From: Gemmatimonadaceae bacterium
Lineage (GTDB): Bacteria > Gemmatimonadota > Gemmatimonadetes > Gemmatimonadales > Gemmatimonadaceae
DNA length: 50,781 bases
Assembly: GCA_025928185.1 (NCBI GenBank)
Contig: JAICKA010000014.1
Span: 1-50,781, forward strand
Reading direction: 5' to 3'
The notes under the pieces: model-generated
What the model was told of the DNA's origin: nothing
What the model saw: the letters and a program-made list of their open reading frames with translations, nothing else
Databases searched by the model: none
Position numbers and translations under genes: made by a program
Shown: piece after piece, positions 50,459-50,781 of the stretch
Layout of the letters: each line of letters begins with the position of its first letter
Position numbering within the stretch: position 1 is the stretch's first letter

Positions 50459-50781
50459 GGTCTGGGAGAAACGAGCGAAGCTTCGACTTCCTTGGTGGCA
50501 TCGACGTAGGTGCCGACGTCGTCGGCGATCTGCCGCGCGGCGTACAGCGACGCGGTGACCGACTCCACGCGGCCATCGCCGAGCTGGAGGCGGAGCAGAT
50601 CGAGGCGAATGTTCTCGAGCGCGGCGACCGTGGCGGCGAGCCGATCGCCGGCGCGTTCGCGGGTGAGGCGAAGGTCGTGACGCAACCGGTCGCGTTGCGC
50701 ATGCACTTCCGCTTCGTGCGGCGAGGCGCTGAGGGTGGCGGATGCCGCCGCGCCGGCGTCGCTGTCGAGCGACGCGATGGA
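50455..50781 (-). CDS. C-terminal part of a third protein carrying the kinase-tail module (cut by window edge)
   Basis: 108 residues are visible; the gene runs out of the right edge. IASLDSDAG, then ALENIRLDLLRLQLGDGRVESV and ARQIADDVGTYVDATKEV align in order with the C-termini of the kinases ending at 31053 and 33029 (LQNLKLDLLKL, DVTSATQEARALSRDIGHVLDAS). It is therefore probably a third Ser/Thr kinase or a kinase-free relative. Its stop overlaps the LD-carboxypeptidase start. Confidence 0.72.
   Translation of the reverse strand, partial: SIASLDSDAGAAASATLSASPHEAEVHAQRDRLRHDLRLTRERAGDRLAATVAALENIRLDLLRLQLGDGRVESVTASLYAARQIADDVGTYVDATKEVEASLVSPRP

Overview
The window is a dense, GC-rich (roughly two-thirds G+C) bacterial chromosome segment with short intergenic gaps, frequent GTG and TTG starts, and no rRNA, tRNA, CRISPR array, prophage or insertion sequence that I can recognise. 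Gene content suggests a free-living, aerobic, diderm heterotroph. The evidence is lipoproteins, bactofilin plus an M23 peptidase, PknB-type kinases with unusual C-terminal modules, Ig-like surface lipoproteins, AMPK-type glycogen-binding domains, a fused E1 of a 2-oxoacid dehydrogenase, and di-heme cytochrome c. The style resembles Gemmatimonadota, but this is an inference from gene style, not from a marker gene.

Left third (1-18 kb): the tail of rsgA, a GntR regulator, a small ACP-like protein overlapping dinB, bactofilin with an M23 peptidase, a stand-alone LigD phosphoesterase domain, an M61 lipoprotein peptidase, an EamA transporter, an orphan ECF sigma factor, a sulfurtransferase-OsmC pair, a hydrolase divergent from a thioredoxin-like ferredoxin, an HNH nuclease divergent from a small helical protein, TerC, a large Ig-like surface protein, a fused dehydrogenase E1 and a HIT protein.

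Middle (18-38 kb): a second HNH nuclease boxed between two strong hairpins, nadE, a class A penicillin-binding protein, an S10 carboxypeptidase, a di-heme cytochrome c with a palindromic upstream site, lon, a tandem pair of Ser/Thr kinases with a shared membrane and coiled-coil tail, an alpha/beta-hydrolase lacking its nucleophile, a Spy-like protein, an alpha/alpha-toroid-like protein coupled to an active hydrolase, and a DEAD-box helicase behind a highly structured leader.

Right third (38-50.8 kb): a tight four-gene operon pairs an ECF sigma factor with a membrane protein carrying a glycogen-binding domain, a secreted protein, and a second glycogen-binding-domain protein. It is followed by a lone pseudopilin and a small coiled-coil lipoprotein. 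Next comes a hidden gene that ordinary ORF calling splits: a 78-residue Rdx-family (SelW/SelT/SelH-like) selenoprotein with an in-frame TGA at the second position of its CxxU motif and a SECIS-like hairpin directly after it, immediately upstream of pfkA. A repeat-rich 0.9 kb gap follows, then a secreted protein, a DEAH-like helicase, a GNAT-CGNR pair, yjjX and an S66 LD-carboxypeptidase. The gene cut by the right edge encodes a third copy of the kinases' C-terminal module.

The most notable items are the selenoprotein with its recoding element, the sigma/anti-sigma-like operon with periplasmic carbohydrate-binding modules, and the kinase family sharing an undescribed C-terminal module.
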